A stretch of 64,000 nt of DNA from Metapseudomonas otitidis (GCF_900111835.1 NZ_FOJP01000016.1:62001-126000); one strand, 5' to 3'. Positions 52,984 to 62,732 are shown, numbered from the stretch's first letter. Made by a program: numbers and translations. Notes: generated from the letters alone by a model not told the origin.

Positions 52984-53421
52984 TCAACCGTTCAGCCTCT
53001 CAACAAAATCTTCCAAGATCTTTTTAACTGGTAGTGAAGTCTCGCCTAAGAAATATTCAGCCCTAGACGACAACGCTTCTCTTGTACGCTCATCCACTCC
53101 TGAAAGATCCAGCATTCTTAGTGTATCAAAACAGCAAGTCTGCAAATCTTCATCGTCCGTACTGATAACACGCAGAATGATTTCAATCTCGCACAAAATC
53201 TTCAAATCCCCCAAGCACTCCACAAGCCTCTTTTTCCAGAACACTCCCTTATCTTCTAAATCATCTAAGAGCAACCCCCAGTCCTTCTCATCAAACTCCC
53301 TCAAGACATCGGTAGCCTCCAAAATTCCACAGTCATACCAATAATCACCGGGGTGTCGCTCCAAGGAAAAATCAACTATGCAACCCTCAAATTTCCCATA
53401 CAAGCTATCAGTTTTATTCAT
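52984..53421 (-). CDS. Low-GC orphan protein, 145 aa (immunity-like)
   Basis: This 145-residue, strongly acidic, soluble protein begins MNKTDSLYGKFEGCIVDFSL and includes EIEIILRVISTDDEDLQ. There is no signal or membrane segment. I do not recognise a family with confidence. Its small size, acidity, low GC and orphan position resemble immunity proteins of polymorphic toxin systems, but no toxin gene is present in the window. Codon use differs from the host backbone. Confidence 0.55.
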   Translation of the reverse strand: MNKTDSLYGKFEGCIVDFSLERHPGDYWYDCGILEATDVLREFDEKDWGLLLDDLEDKGVFWKKRLVECLGDLKILCEIEIILRVISTDDEDLQTCCFDTLRMLDLSGVDERTREALSSRAEYFLGETSLPVKKILEDFVERLNG

Positions 53422-53661
53422 GTAATCTCAGACCATCCTTAGCGTTCTTGGCTATGTATTGCTGGTGATGAGTGGGATGTCTTCGTTTGCGAGTAATAAG
53501 AGATTTGCGCATTTCCATATTTCTCCCGATGCAAATCTGAAAAAGAACTTCGAGTGGGGCTGATGAAGCTGAAGTTTCTGGCTGCGTGATCGCTTGGTTC
53601 GCGAGCCTACTCCCGCCCCGACCCGCTAAGATAGCCACCCTTCAAACGCCTGGGGATTGCC

Positions 53662-54525
53662 ATGGATATCGACCTGGCACGCACCTTTCTCGAAATCGCT
53701 CGCAGCGGCAGCTTCGTCTCGGCGGCGGAGCGTTTGCATGTGACCCAGACCGCCATCACCGCGCGGGTGCAGAACCTGGAGGGGCAGCTTGGCTGTCGGC
53801 TGTTCGTGCGCAACCGGGCCGGGGCGCGGTTGACGCCGGAGGGGGAGGTGTTCGTCGGGCACGCCACGCAACTGGTGAAGACCTGGGAGGCCGCCCGGCG
53901 TGACCTGCCGCTGCCCAAGGGCTACCGCGACCTGCTGGCCATCGGCGGTGAGGTGAGCCTGAGCAACCCGCTGTTGCTGGGCTGGATGACCCGCCTGCGT
54001 GAACGGATTCCGTCCCACGCAGTACGGGTGGAGGTGGCCGCCGGCCAGCACCTGCAGCAGCAGATCGAACTGGGGCTGCTGGATGCGGCGCTGGTCTACC
54101 AGCCCGAGTACTGGCCGGGCATGCAGGTGGAGTTGCTGCTGGAGGAGAAGCTGGTGCAGATCCGTTCCAGCCGTGCGCCCGAACCCTACGTGCAGGTGGA
54201 CTGGGGCCCGCGCTTCCGCCAGCAGCACGATGCGGCGCTCCCTGACCTGGCGCGGGCGGCGGTTTCGGTGAACCTCGGGCCGCTGGCCCTGCAGTTCATC
54301 CTGCAGAACGGCGGCTCCGGCTATTTCCGCACGCGGGTGGTACAGAGCTACCTGGACGACGGCGTGCTGGAGCGGGTGGAGCGGGCGCCGGAGTTCACCT
54401 ACCCGACCTACCTCGTTTACTCCCGTGACCGTGATTCGGCGCTGTTGCAGCAGGCCATCGGCGTGCTGCGCGAGGTGGTGGCCGACGATATCGACTGGTC
54501 CCAGCGCTGGGATGCGGTGCTTTGA
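53662..54525 (+). CDS. LysR-family transcriptional regulator
   Basis: This 287-residue regulator has the N-terminal helix-turn-helix ARTFLEIARSGSFVSAAERL then HVTQTAITARVQNLEGQLG, and a C-terminal effector domain (LLAIGGEVSLSNPLLLGWM). Codon use returns to the GC-rich host pattern, marking the right end of the island. It converges with the PhoD-like gene. The target is unknown. Confidence 0.92.
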   Translation: MDIDLARTFLEIARSGSFVSAAERLHVTQTAITARVQNLEGQLGCRLFVRNRAGARLTPEGEVFVGHATQLVKTWEAARRDLPLPKGYRDLLAIGGEVSLSNPLLLGWMTRLRERIPSHAVRVEVAAGQHLQQQIELGLLDAALVYQPEYWPGMQVELLLEEKLVQIRSSRAPEPYVQVDWGPRFRQQHDAALPDLARAAVSVNLGPLALQFILQNGGSGYFRTRVVQSYLDDGVLERVERAPEFTYPTYLVYSRDRDSALLQQAIGVLREVVADDIDWSQRWDAVL

Positions 54526-54534
54526 GCGCCGGGT

Positions 54535-56541
54535 TCAGGCCCGCCGCGCGAGGGGATGGGCATCGCTGACGTCGTCGCGGTCTTCGAGGAACTCGGTGGG
54601 TGCGGTGCCGTTGGCATTGAGCTGGAACACCCGCGTCGGCCGCCCCTCGGCATCGAAGAACACCTGGCCCAACCCGGCGCCGTTCCACAGGCGTTCCCCC
54701 GCGCGGCTGTGGGCCGGTGTGTGGGGCACCACCTTCATGCGGCGACGCTGGGTGAACCAGTTGAGCGGCGAGCGGGGCGCGTAGAGCCAGCGGTTGAGGC
54801 GGTCGAACAGGTCCAGCAGGCGGTGGGGGAATTCGTTCTTCACGCCGCTGCTGGTGATCTGCCAGATCTGCGGGCCCTGCTGGCGATGGCGGATGAGCAC
54901 GCGGTAGACGAAGGAGTAATGCACGTCGCCGGAGAGGATGGTGTAGCTGCCCGGCGTGCGTGAGTGACGGAAGATGTTGAGGATCACCTGGGCGGCACCG
55001 CGATGGGCCATCCAGTTTTCCGCGTCCACCAGCAGCGGGTGGCCGAGCCAGGTGAAGACCCGCTGCACGGCCTCGATCAGCTTCACGCCGAACACCGGGG
55101 CCGGGGACACGACGATGGCCGAGGGGTGCCCCAGCAGCGCCTGTTGCAGTTCGCACAGGGCCTCCCAGTCCAGCAGGCCGGACGGCCGCTTGAGGTCGAC
55201 TTCGCTGCGCCAGCGGCGGGTGCGGGTGTCCAGCACCCGCAGGGGTGGCTGGGTGTCCAGCTCGTACTGCCAGCCGTTGAAGGCCAGCAGGCGGCCGATC
55301 AGGCCGTCGAGCCGCGTGCTGTCCAGCCGGCTATGGGGATCTGGGCTGTTGCACAGCGCGGCGAGGTCATCCTGCAGCTCGTCGAAGGCGTCCGGGTCGT
55401 TGCCCCAGCCCTGGCAGAGCAGGTAGGCGAGCAGGGCGTTGCCGATGATGCGGCGGGAGAAGGGGTGGCCGTAGGCCGTCTGCTCCCACTGGGCGGAGAG
55501 GTTCCAGTCATCGGTCACGTCGTGGTCGTCGAAGATCATCAGCGTCGGCAGGTGCGCCAGCACCCGCGCCACGCCCGGCAGGCCGGCGACGAAGCCTTCG
55601 AGGCGCGTGGCTTCGAGGTGGTAGCGCTCCGCTTCGGACGTGCCGAGTGCGGGCATCTGCGGTGCCACCAGCCTCCAGGGCACCGGCGACCAGACCAGCA
55701 GGTACATGGCCAGCACCTCGGCGAGGGTGACGAGGTGGTTCTCGGCGTTGCTGCTGGTGAAGATCGGCTTGCGCGCGCCGCCGAAGAAGCGCTCGCGCAG
55801 GGTTTCGTTGCTCTCCAGGGCGGGTAGCAGGTCGGCGCGCCGGTAGTAGCTGGCGGGGTGCTGGTAGAGCGCTTCGCTGTCGCTTACCACGGCGCCCTCC
55901 AGGTACTCCCCGTACAGGCCCAGGCGCTCGATTAGCGAGTGGATGGCGCACAGCATCGGCCCGGCCACGTCGTCGGCGTAGATCTGGTCCCCGCTGAGCA
56001 TGAGCAGCGCCGGGCGTTGTTCCGGCAGGGGCTTTTCGGCCAGCAGGCGGTCAGCGCAGAGCAGCCCGTCGGGGGCAGGGTGATGAGGCTTGCGGCAGGA
56101 GCCGTGGAGCAGGTGGTCGATGCGCGAGCGCAGCACGAAGTCAGGCCGGGTGGCCTCGCCGTAGAGCAGGTGCGGCGCCCACTCGGCAATGCCCTGGCCG
56201 TCGATCAACAGGTCGTAGGCGATGGGCGTGTCCCGGGGCAGGGGCGCCTCCAGGCGCAGGTCGATCAGGTGCACATGCGCGTGCCGGCCCACCGCAAGGA
56301 TGCGGCATTGCCGGGCGTCCAGGCTGTGGCGCTGGGCCTGGCCGTCGGCCTCCAGCAGCAGGATGGGTTGCAACGGGCGCGTGGCCACCAGCCAGAACAC
56401 CAGGCGCCGGGGTTCGGCGCGGCGCAGCAGGGGGCCGGCCAGGACGGTGGGCAGGGCGGTCAGGGGAGCATCGGCAGGCATCGGTACCACGGTTTTGGGA
56501 AAGCGGTTGGGCATAGTACGACAGCGAAGCGGCGTGTTCAT
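54535..56541 (-). CDS. PhoD-like metallophosphatase
   Basis: This 668-residue protein has the PhoD-like phosphatase fold. Metal-binding motifs include LMLSGDQIYADDVAGPM, MIFDDHDVTDDWN and ILSGDVHYSFVYRV. There is no obvious signal peptide at the assigned start, in contrast to secreted PhoD enzymes, so it may be cytoplasmic or peripheral. It is close to large hypothetical PhoD-like proteins common in pseudomonads. It converges with the LysR gene. Confidence 0.85.
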   Translation of the reverse strand: MNTPLRCRTMPNRFPKTVVPMPADAPLTALPTVLAGPLLRRAEPRRLVFWLVATRPLQPILLLEADGQAQRHSLDARQCRILAVGRHAHVHLIDLRLEAPLPRDTPIAYDLLIDGQGIAEWAPHLLYGEATRPDFVLRSRIDHLLHGSCRKPHHPAPDGLLCADRLLAEKPLPEQRPALLMLSGDQIYADDVAGPMLCAIHSLIERLGLYGEYLEGAVVSDSEALYQHPASYYRRADLLPALESNETLRERFFGGARKPIFTSSNAENHLVTLAEVLAMYLLVWSPVPWRLVAPQMPALGTSEAERYHLEATRLEGFVAGLPGVARVLAHLPTLMIFDDHDVTDDWNLSAQWEQTAYGHPFSRRIIGNALLAYLLCQGWGNDPDAFDELQDDLAALCNSPDPHSRLDSTRLDGLIGRLLAFNGWQYELDTQPPLRVLDTRTRRWRSEVDLKRPSGLLDWEALCELQQALLGHPSAIVVSPAPVFGVKLIEAVQRVFTWLGHPLLVDAENWMAHRGAAQVILNIFRHSRTPGSYTILSGDVHYSFVYRVLIRHRQQGPQIWQITSSGVKNEFPHRLLDLFDRLNRWLYAPRSPLNWFTQRRRMKVVPHTPAHSRAGERLWNGAGLGQVFFDAEGRPTRVFQLNANGTAPTEFLEDRDDVSDAHPLARRA

Positions 56542-56579
56542 CGCCGCTTGGACCGCATCGAGCCACCCGGGTGCCGTGG

Positions 56580-57758
56580 TCAGGCGGACTTGCGTGATGC
56601 CCCATGTGTCAGCGGCGCCGGGGCCGCATCCTTCAACCAGTGCCGGTAGAGCCCGCCGATGAGGTCACTCTGGGTCACCAGGCCCACCAGTCGGCCGTGT
56701 TCGTCCTGCACGGGCAGGCCGTGCAGGCCCTGGTCGGAGAGCAGGGAGACCAGGGCGCCGATGTCGGTGTCGGGGCGCACGCTGCGCACCTCCCGCGTCA
56801 TCAGCTGGCGCACGCGTACCTGCTGCGGGCGCAGGCGGGCGAGCAGCGAGACGGATGGGTCGCGATGGCCGTGGTGCAGCAGGTCGGTGGGGGTGACCAC
56901 GCCCACCAGGGTGCCGTCGGCGTCCAGCACCGGCAGCAGCTTGATGCGGTGCTGGCGGAACAGCTTCCAGGCGTCGGCGAGGCTCGCGTCGCGGGACAGG
57001 GTGCGCAGGTCGCGGGACATGATGTGTTCGGCCGTGACCCGGCCCATGCCGCGCCGCAGGGCGACCCGTTCGGTCTGGCGCAGCAGGCGTTCGAGGTCGT
57101 CGCGGGTGATGTCGACGAACTCGCCGAAGTCCGCCAGGGCCTGGTCGAGGTCGGCTTCGGCGAAGGCGGCCCGCTCGCTGGGCAGCGGGTCGTCCGTGAG
57201 GTGGCTGTCGTTGCGCGGTTGCGCCGGGGCGTTGACCAGGGCGCCGCGGGTCAGGCGGTTGTAGGCCAGGGCGCTGATGATCAGTACCGCCGAGCCCATC
57301 AGCACCGGCCAGGCCACGCCGAAGCCCAGGGCTTCGAATGCCGGGCCGCCCAGGGCCACGGCCACCGCCAGGGCGGTGCCCGGCGGGTGCAGGCAGCGCA
57401 GGCTGTACATGGCCAGGACGGTGAAGGCCATGCTCAGGGTGGCGGCCAGCACCGTGTGGTCGATCCACAGGCCGCAGGCGGTGCCCACCAGGGCCGCCAC
57501 CAGGTTGCCGAGCAACACCGACCAGGGCTGGGCCAGGGGGCTGCTGGAGACGGCGAACAGCAGCAGCGAGCTGGCGCCCAGGGGTGCGGCCAGGCGCAGG
57601 GTGACGTCGAGGCTGAACAGGTGGCTGGTGACCAGGCAGCACAGGGCCAGGCCGACGCAGGCGCCAAGGGAGGCGCGCAGCCATTCGGTGGGCGGTGCGC
57701 TACGGGGGAGGGGGGCGAGGCGCCTGGACCAGCGGCGCCAGCGACTTTCCGGGGGCAT
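56580..57758 (-). CDS. HPP-family membrane protein with two CBS domains
   Basis: This 392-residue protein has an N-terminal HPP region with about four membrane segments (RASLGACVGLALCCLVTS, LRCLHPPGTALAVAVAL), then a cytoplasmic tail with two CBS domains (TAEHIMSRDLRTLSRDASLADA and VRQLMTREVRSVRPDTD). HPP proteins have been linked to nitrite transport in plants and cyanobacteria; CBS domains usually bind adenosyl ligands. The start at 57758 was preferred because the upstream frame crosses a terminator hairpin. Confidence 0.87.
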   Translation of the reverse strand: MPPESRWRRWSRRLAPLPRSAPPTEWLRASLGACVGLALCCLVTSHLFSLDVTLRLAAPLGASSLLLFAVSSSPLAQPWSVLLGNLVAALVGTACGLWIDHTVLAATLSMAFTVLAMYSLRCLHPPGTALAVAVALGGPAFEALGFGVAWPVLMGSAVLIISALAYNRLTRGALVNAPAQPRNDSHLTDDPLPSERAAFAEADLDQALADFGEFVDITRDDLERLLRQTERVALRRGMGRVTAEHIMSRDLRTLSRDASLADAWKLFRQHRIKLLPVLDADGTLVGVVTPTDLLHHGHRDPSVSLLARLRPQQVRVRQLMTREVRSVRPDTDIGALVSLLSDQGLHGLPVQDEHGRLVGLVTQSDLIGGLYRHWLKDAAPAPLTHGASRKSA

Positions 57759-57770
57759 GACGAGTCTCGT

Positions 57771-57795
57771 AAAAAAGGGGGCCGGAGCGGCCCCC
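57771..57795 (-). terminator. Intrinsic terminator in the leader of the HPP/CBS gene
   Basis: On the minus strand the stem GGGGGCC / GGCCCCC with a 5-base loop is followed directly by six T residues. It ends about 12 bases before the HPP gene start, so it lies in the 5' leader and not after a recognised gene. Confidence 0.78.
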
Positions 57796-57997
57796 AGGGA
57801 AGTCCCACTGCGTGCGCGGGATCGGTGGCCTCGCCGGAGCGCGACGAGGCGAACGGGGCGCATCCTACGGGGGCGTGATCCATCGATGCCAATGAATGTT
57901 ATTGCAGCTTGAGTGCAGTTTTTTTGAATTCAAATGCCCGGCAAGGCGAGCCGTGGCGGCGTAGCATGCGATGCGAACCAGGTAGAGGAGGGGCGTG

Positions 57998-58705
57998 ATG
58001 CGGCGGCTTGACGTGGAGGCGGGGTTGGCAGCGGAGCGTGCGCTGCTGGAGCAGGTACACCGAGGGGAACGGGACGCGGGCGTACTGCTCTGGCGGCCGT
58101 TGCACCGTGCCCTGGTGATGCCCGCGCTCATGAGCCGTCTGCCGGGCTTCGAAGCGGCGCGGGCGCGCTGCGAGGCGCTGGACTGGCCGGTCTCGCTGCG
58201 GGATACCGGCGGCGAGCCGGTGCCGCAGTCACCTGGCGTGCTGAACATCGCCCTGGCCTATGCGGTGCCGACCGGGGAGAGCGAGCTGACCCGGATCGAG
58301 ACCGCCTACCTGCGCCTGTGCCGCCCCTTGTGTGACTGGCTGGCGGGGCATGGGCTGGAGCCGGGCATCGGCGAGGTGCCCGGGGCCTTCTGCGATGGGC
58401 GCTACAACGTGCGGCTGGGCCCACGCAAACTGGTGGGCACGGCCCAGCGCTGGCGCCGCCGCAGCCAGGACGGGCGCCACGTGGTGCTGGTGCATGGGGC
58501 GATGCTGGTGGAGGACGAGCGTGAAGCGATGGTGGCGGTGGTCAATGCCTTCTATGCGGGGTGTGGCCTGCCGGATCGCTGCGAGGCCGCGAGCCACGTG
58601 GGGTTGGCCGAACAGCTGGAGCGTCCCTGGGATGCCCTGTCGACCTTGTTGCCCGGTATGCGGCGGACGCTGGCGGAAGGCGGAGTTGCCCTGCCGGAAG
58701 CCTGA
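57998..58705 (+). CDS. Lipoate-protein ligase A-family protein
   Basis: This 235-residue protein has the BPL/LplA/LipB fold. The motif GRYNVRLGPRKLVGTAQRWRR includes the conserved Lys. Family members attach or transfer lipoate or octanoate. A clear GGAGGGG precedes ATG 57998, with a GTG immediately upstream also possible. It is not next to lipoate-dependent enzymes here, so the substrate is inferred only from the family. Confidence 0.85.
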   Translation: MRRLDVEAGLAAERALLEQVHRGERDAGVLLWRPLHRALVMPALMSRLPGFEAARARCEALDWPVSLRDTGGEPVPQSPGVLNIALAYAVPTGESELTRIETAYLRLCRPLCDWLAGHGLEPGIGEVPGAFCDGRYNVRLGPRKLVGTAQRWRRRSQDGRHVVLVHGAMLVEDEREAMVAVVNAFYAGCGLPDRCEAASHVGLAEQLERPWDALSTLLPGMRRTLAEGGVALPEA

Positions 58706-58954
58706 TGTGAAAAAAGTTGCTTCAGGGCCTTCCCAGCCCCCACCGGGTAGGCACTATCATCGCCGCTCCCCAGTGCCCGCACTGCAGGCTGCCTGAAGGC
58801 GCCGCACCCGCCGCCGCTGTGCCGGACCCGCTCGGAGCATCCGCTACAACCGCCAGGACGGCGCCGCATGGGTTCCTGCCAGCCGCTGCGCGTGACGCCT
58901 TCACCCAACCCGCCGGGCCCGTTCGCATTCTCTCGATGGATGGACACCGCCCCC

Positions 58955-61033
58955 ATGAGCTCAAGCCGTAGCCCGATCGGGCCGTATCGCCCCACGCTGC
59001 GCAGTCACCTGGCCTTCACCGTCTATTCCGGCCTGGTCTTCCTGGTTCTCTATACGCTGCTGCGCGGGGCCTTGCTGATCTACAACCGCGAACTGATCGG
59101 CAGCACCCCGGCCTCGACCTTCGTCGAGGCCTTCATCAACGGCTTCCGTTTCGACCTGCGCCTGACCATCTACGCCCTGGCGCCGCTGCTGCTGTCCATC
59201 CCCTTCGTCACGGCCATGTCGCTGCGCCGGCTGCACCTGGCCTGGCTGACGGTGTTCGCCAGCCTGACGCTGTTCTTCGGCATCCTCGAACTGGACTTCT
59301 ACCGCGAGTTCCACCAGCGCCTGAACAGCCTGGTGTTCCAGTACATGAGCCAGGACCCGAAGACCGTGATGAGCATGCTCTGGTACGGTTTCCCGGTGGT
59401 GCGTTATCTGTTGGCGTGGGCCTTGGTGACCTGGCTGCTGTTCAGGCTGTTCAAGCGCCTGGATCGCGCCACCCGGCCCGCCGGTGCCGCGCTTGAGGCC
59501 TCGCCCAGTCTGGGCGGACGCAGCCGGGTAGCGCCCTGGTACGTGCGTGTCGGCGTGTTCGGCCTGTGCCTGGTGCTGGCCGTGGTCGCCGCCCGTGGCA
59601 CCCTGCGCCAGGGCCCGCCGCTGCGCTGGGGGGATGCCAATACCACGGATTCGGCCTTCGCCAACCAGTTGGGCCTGAACGGCACGCTGATGCTGGTCAA
59701 CGCCGCCCAGGCGCGCTTCTCGGAGACCAACGAGAACGTCTGGAAGGCCACCCTGCCGGATGAGCAGGCGCTCTCGGTGGTGCGCGAGATGCTGCTGACC
59801 CCGCAGGATCGCCTGGTGGACCCGGCCACCGCTGCCGTGCGCCGTGTGCTGACGCCCGAGGCCGAGCGCACCCTGCCGATCCGCAACGTGGTGGTGATCC
59901 TGATGGAGAGCTTCGCCGGCCACTATGTCGGCGCGCTGGGTGGCAAGGGCGACATCACCCCGAACTTCGACCGCCTGAGCAAGGAAGGGCTGCTGTTCAC
60001 CCGCTTCTTCTCCAACGGCACCCACACCCACCAGGGCATGTTCGCCACCATGGCCTGCTTCCCCAACCTGCCGGGCTACGAGTACCTGATGGAGCAGCAG
60101 GAGGGGACCCACAAGTTCACCGGCCTGCCGCAGCTGCTGAGCGCCCGCCAGTACGACGACCTGTACGTCTACAACGGTGATTTCGGCTGGGACAACCAGA
60201 TGGGGTTCTTCGGCAACCAGGGCATGCGCAACTTCATCGGGCGTAATGACTTCGTCAACCCGGTGGTGTTCGACCCCACCTGGGGCGCCTCCGACCAGGA
60301 CATGTTCGACCGCGCCGCCCAGGAGCTGCGTGACAACTACGGCAAGAAGCCCTTCTACGCGCTGCTGCAGACCCTCTCCAACCACACGCCCTATGCGCTG
60401 CCCAACCCGCTGCCGGTGCCACCGGTGACCGGCTTCGGCTCCGGCGACGAGCACCTGACGGCCATGCGCTACTCCGACTGGGCCCTGGGGCAGTTCTTCG
60501 AGAAGGCCAAGCAGTCGCCGTACTACAAGGACACCCTGTTCGTGGTGGTGGGCGACCATGGTTTCGGCGCGCCCGAGCAGCTCACCGATATGGACCTGTA
60601 CCGCTTCAACGTGCCGCTGCTGCTAATCGGCCCCGGTATCCAGGAGAAATTCGGCGCGCGCACCGACGTGGTGGGCAGCCAGATCGACATCGTGCCCACC
60701 ATCATGGGCCGCCTGGGGGGCGAGACCCGCCACCAGTGCTGGGGCCGCGACCTGCTCAGCCTGGCGCCGGAGGACAAGGGCTTCGGTGTGATCAAGCCCT
60801 CCGGCAGCGACCAGACCGTGGCCATCGTCAGCGGTGACCGCGTGCTGATGCAGCCCCGTGGTGGCGAGCCGCAGCTGTTCCGCTATCAGCTCAACAGCGA
60901 AGGCCAGAACACCGGCCGCATCGAGGACCCGGCAGCTGTCAAGGCCCTGAGCGAGCGCCTGGAAGCCTTCCTGCAAGTGGCCACCAAGAGCCTGCAGGGC
61001 AATACCGCCGGCCTGGAGGACCCGAAGCGCTAG
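58955..61033 (+). CDS. LTA-synthase/phosphoglycerol-transferase-like membrane protein
   Basis: This protein of about 692 residues has four or five N-terminal membrane segments (TVYSGLVFLVLYTLLRGAL and onward) and a periplasmic sulfatase-fold domain. The catalytic nucleophile region is FFSNGTHTHQGMFATMACF (Thr), and the metal site includes FVVVGDHGFGAPEQ. Gram-negative members decorate periplasmic glucans or lipid A-like substrates. The start at 58955 (MSSSRSPIGPYRP) is favoured over the frame from 58868, whose extra residues are Pro-rich. Confidence 0.9.
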   Translation: MSSSRSPIGPYRPTLRSHLAFTVYSGLVFLVLYTLLRGALLIYNRELIGSTPASTFVEAFINGFRFDLRLTIYALAPLLLSIPFVTAMSLRRLHLAWLTVFASLTLFFGILELDFYREFHQRLNSLVFQYMSQDPKTVMSMLWYGFPVVRYLLAWALVTWLLFRLFKRLDRATRPAGAALEASPSLGGRSRVAPWYVRVGVFGLCLVLAVVAARGTLRQGPPLRWGDANTTDSAFANQLGLNGTLMLVNAAQARFSETNENVWKATLPDEQALSVVREMLLTPQDRLVDPATAAVRRVLTPEAERTLPIRNVVVILMESFAGHYVGALGGKGDITPNFDRLSKEGLLFTRFFSNGTHTHQGMFATMACFPNLPGYEYLMEQQEGTHKFTGLPQLLSARQYDDLYVYNGDFGWDNQMGFFGNQGMRNFIGRNDFVNPVVFDPTWGASDQDMFDRAAQELRDNYGKKPFYALLQTLSNHTPYALPNPLPVPPVTGFGSGDEHLTAMRYSDWALGQFFEKAKQSPYYKDTLFVVVGDHGFGAPEQLTDMDLYRFNVPLLLIGPGIQEKFGARTDVVGSQIDIVPTIMGRLGGETRHQCWGRDLLSLAPEDKGFGVIKPSGSDQTVAIVSGDRVLMQPRGGEPQLFRYQLNSEGQNTGRIEDPAAVKALSERLEAFLQVATKSLQGNTAGLEDPKR

Positions 61034-61184
61034 CCGGCCGTTGCCAAACGACCTGCCTGTGCGCTTCGTCGGTTGCCGCGCGTTCAGCGCGCGGGCGGGC
61101 CTAAGGTGAAGGTCCGGCGTCCACCCGGCGCCGGACCCACCGGGAAGGCTCCACCGGGCCTTCCGCTCCAGAGGAGGCCGCGCC

Positions 61185-61436
61185 ATGAACGCCAGCAACC
61201 GCTGCACCTACCGTGACCATGTGATCACCGCCCACCTGATCGAGCACCCCGGCATTCCCACCCCCTGGGCCGGCGGGGTGCACATCACCGCGCCAGACGG
61301 CCACCGCACCCGACGTATCCCGCTCCCCGCCGATGCCGCTTTCCTGGCCGAGGAGGACAACGCCCGCCGCGCATCCATCGCCCACGGCCGCTGGCTGGTG
61401 GACCGCAGCCTGGACCAGGGCATGCGCCTCGGCTGA
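61185..61436 (+). CDS. Small hypothetical protein, 83 aa
   Basis: This 83-residue soluble protein begins MNASNRCTYRDHVITAHLIE. GAGGAGG upstream of the ATG and isolated position support translation. I do not recognise the family. Confidence 0.65.
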   Translation: MNASNRCTYRDHVITAHLIEHPGIPTPWAGGVHITAPDGHRTRRIPLPADAAFLAEEDNARRASIAHGRWLVDRSLDQGMRLG

Positions 61437-61567
61437 GGCGCTTCGTCCCGTTGCCTGAACCGGAACGGGCTTCGGGCGGTCGTTGAGAAGGAGGGCGCCG
61501 GATTCGCCGGTGCTGCCTGTCTGGACAACCGCCCGGCATGACTTTGCCCGGGCCAGGAGGATCGACC

Positions 61568-61876
61568 ATGGTCGCTTTCGAGCCGCAATCCCGTGATACC
61601 GCCACCCCTGATGCCGGCAACGTGCAGGGCTGGGAGCGGATGTTCTGCATCGGCACCGGCGTGGCCATGCTGGGTTCCGGCGTGCACCGGGGTGGGCCGG
61701 CAGGCTGGTTGCGCGCCGCCCTGGGCTCTGTGGTACTGGTCCGGGGCCTGAGCGGTCACTGCCCGGTCAAGCGGGTGATCGCCGAGCGCCATTCAGAGCT
61801 GGAGGCACTGCGGGCTCGCATCGAGGAAGCCGCCGGCAAGCTGGCAGCCTGGGAGAAGGCACAAGCGAAAGGGTGA
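61568..61876 (+). CDS. YgaP-like DUF2892 membrane protein
   Basis: This 102-residue protein carries the DUF2892 hydrophobic core (ERMFCIGTGVAMLGSG, GWLRAALGSVVLVRGLSGHCP) with about two membrane segments and a C-terminal coiled coil (ELEALRARIEEAAGKLAAWEK). GGAGG precedes ATG 61568. Function unknown. Confidence 0.8.
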   Translation: MVAFEPQSRDTATPDAGNVQGWERMFCIGTGVAMLGSGVHRGGPAGWLRAALGSVVLVRGLSGHCPVKRVIAERHSELEALRARIEEAAGKLAAWEKAQAKG

Positions 61877-61897
61877 TGGCAGCCTCCAGGGCCGGAA

Positions 61898-61928
61898 ACG
61901 AAAACGGCAGCGCCAGGGCGCTGCCGTT
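61898..61928 (-). terminator. Intrinsic terminator after the lipoprotein gene
   Basis: A 12-base perfect stem (AACGGCAGCGCC / GGCGCTGCCGTT) with a short loop is followed on the minus strand by TTCGTTT. It lies just after the stop of the lipoprotein gene at 61946. Confidence 0.85.
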
Positions 61929-61945
61929 ACACCTCTGGTGGGTGC

Positions 61946-62500
61946 TTACTTGCCGTAGTTGCGGCGGAACTGGGCGATCAGCTTCTCGGGCTTGGGCTCT
62001 TCCTTGATCAGCACGTACACCACGCGCTGGCCATCGGGGCCGCCGCCGATGTCGACATAGCTGAAGGTGGGCTCGCCGATCTTGTACATGTCCATCATGT
62101 CGCCGTAGCGGCTGAACACGTAGATGATGCCTTCTTCGTCGCGCAGCTCGCCGTAGAAGGGCTGGGCCGGCGGCAGGCTGACATCCAGGAAGCGCTGGGC
62201 GCTGGTCTTGGCTTCCTTGCCCTGGTCCTCGGCCTTGAGCACCAGGATGATCTCGCGACCGAAACCGTCCTGCTTGCCGGTGTCCTTGCGCACGGGGGCG
62301 GCACCGTTGGCGACGTAGTTGCGGTAGGTGGTGTAGTCGTCGAAGACGAACAGTTCCTTCTCGGTACGGATCTGGTACCAGTCCTCGTTGTTCAGGGCCT
62401 CCACCTTGGCCGGCGCGGCCGGCTGGGTGGCGCAGGCGCCGAGCGCCGCGGCCACCAGGGCCAGGCTGAAGCTGCGGATGAAGGTCTTGGTGTTGGGCAT
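61946..62500 (-). CDS. Hypothetical lipoprotein
   Basis: This 184-residue protein has a type II signal peptide: SFSLALVAAALGAC, with Cys as the likely lipidated residue. The mature part is mixed alpha/beta (FVFDDYTTYRNYVANGA, YVLIKEEPKPEKLIAQFRRN). I do not recognise a named family. Start 62500 has GGGAGGA at the right distance; the longer frame to 62746 lacks a signal. A strong terminator follows. Confidence 0.85.
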   Translation of the reverse strand: MPNTKTFIRSFSLALVAAALGACATQPAAPAKVEALNNEDWYQIRTEKELFVFDDYTTYRNYVANGAAPVRKDTGKQDGFGREIILVLKAEDQGKEAKTSAQRFLDVSLPPAQPFYGELRDEEGIIYVFSRYGDMMDMYKIGEPTFSYVDIGGGPDGQRVVYVLIKEEPKPEKLIAQFRRNYGK

Positions 62501-62732
62501 TGCGGTTCCTCCCCGGTAATGGTGAGACGCGAATCTGCCCGAGTCCTGTGACGACCACATGACAGCCAGGTGCACGCGCTGTGACAGCCTCACCGATACC
62601 GGGAACAGAGGCTGCACCTGCTCGGTGGCTGCAACAATCATTTGATCCTTTCGGGTTTTATCTACCGAAGCAGAGCCAATACAGTGGCGCACCCCGGCCA
62701 GAAGGCCGTCTTTCCCGATCTCGGAGGTGCCC

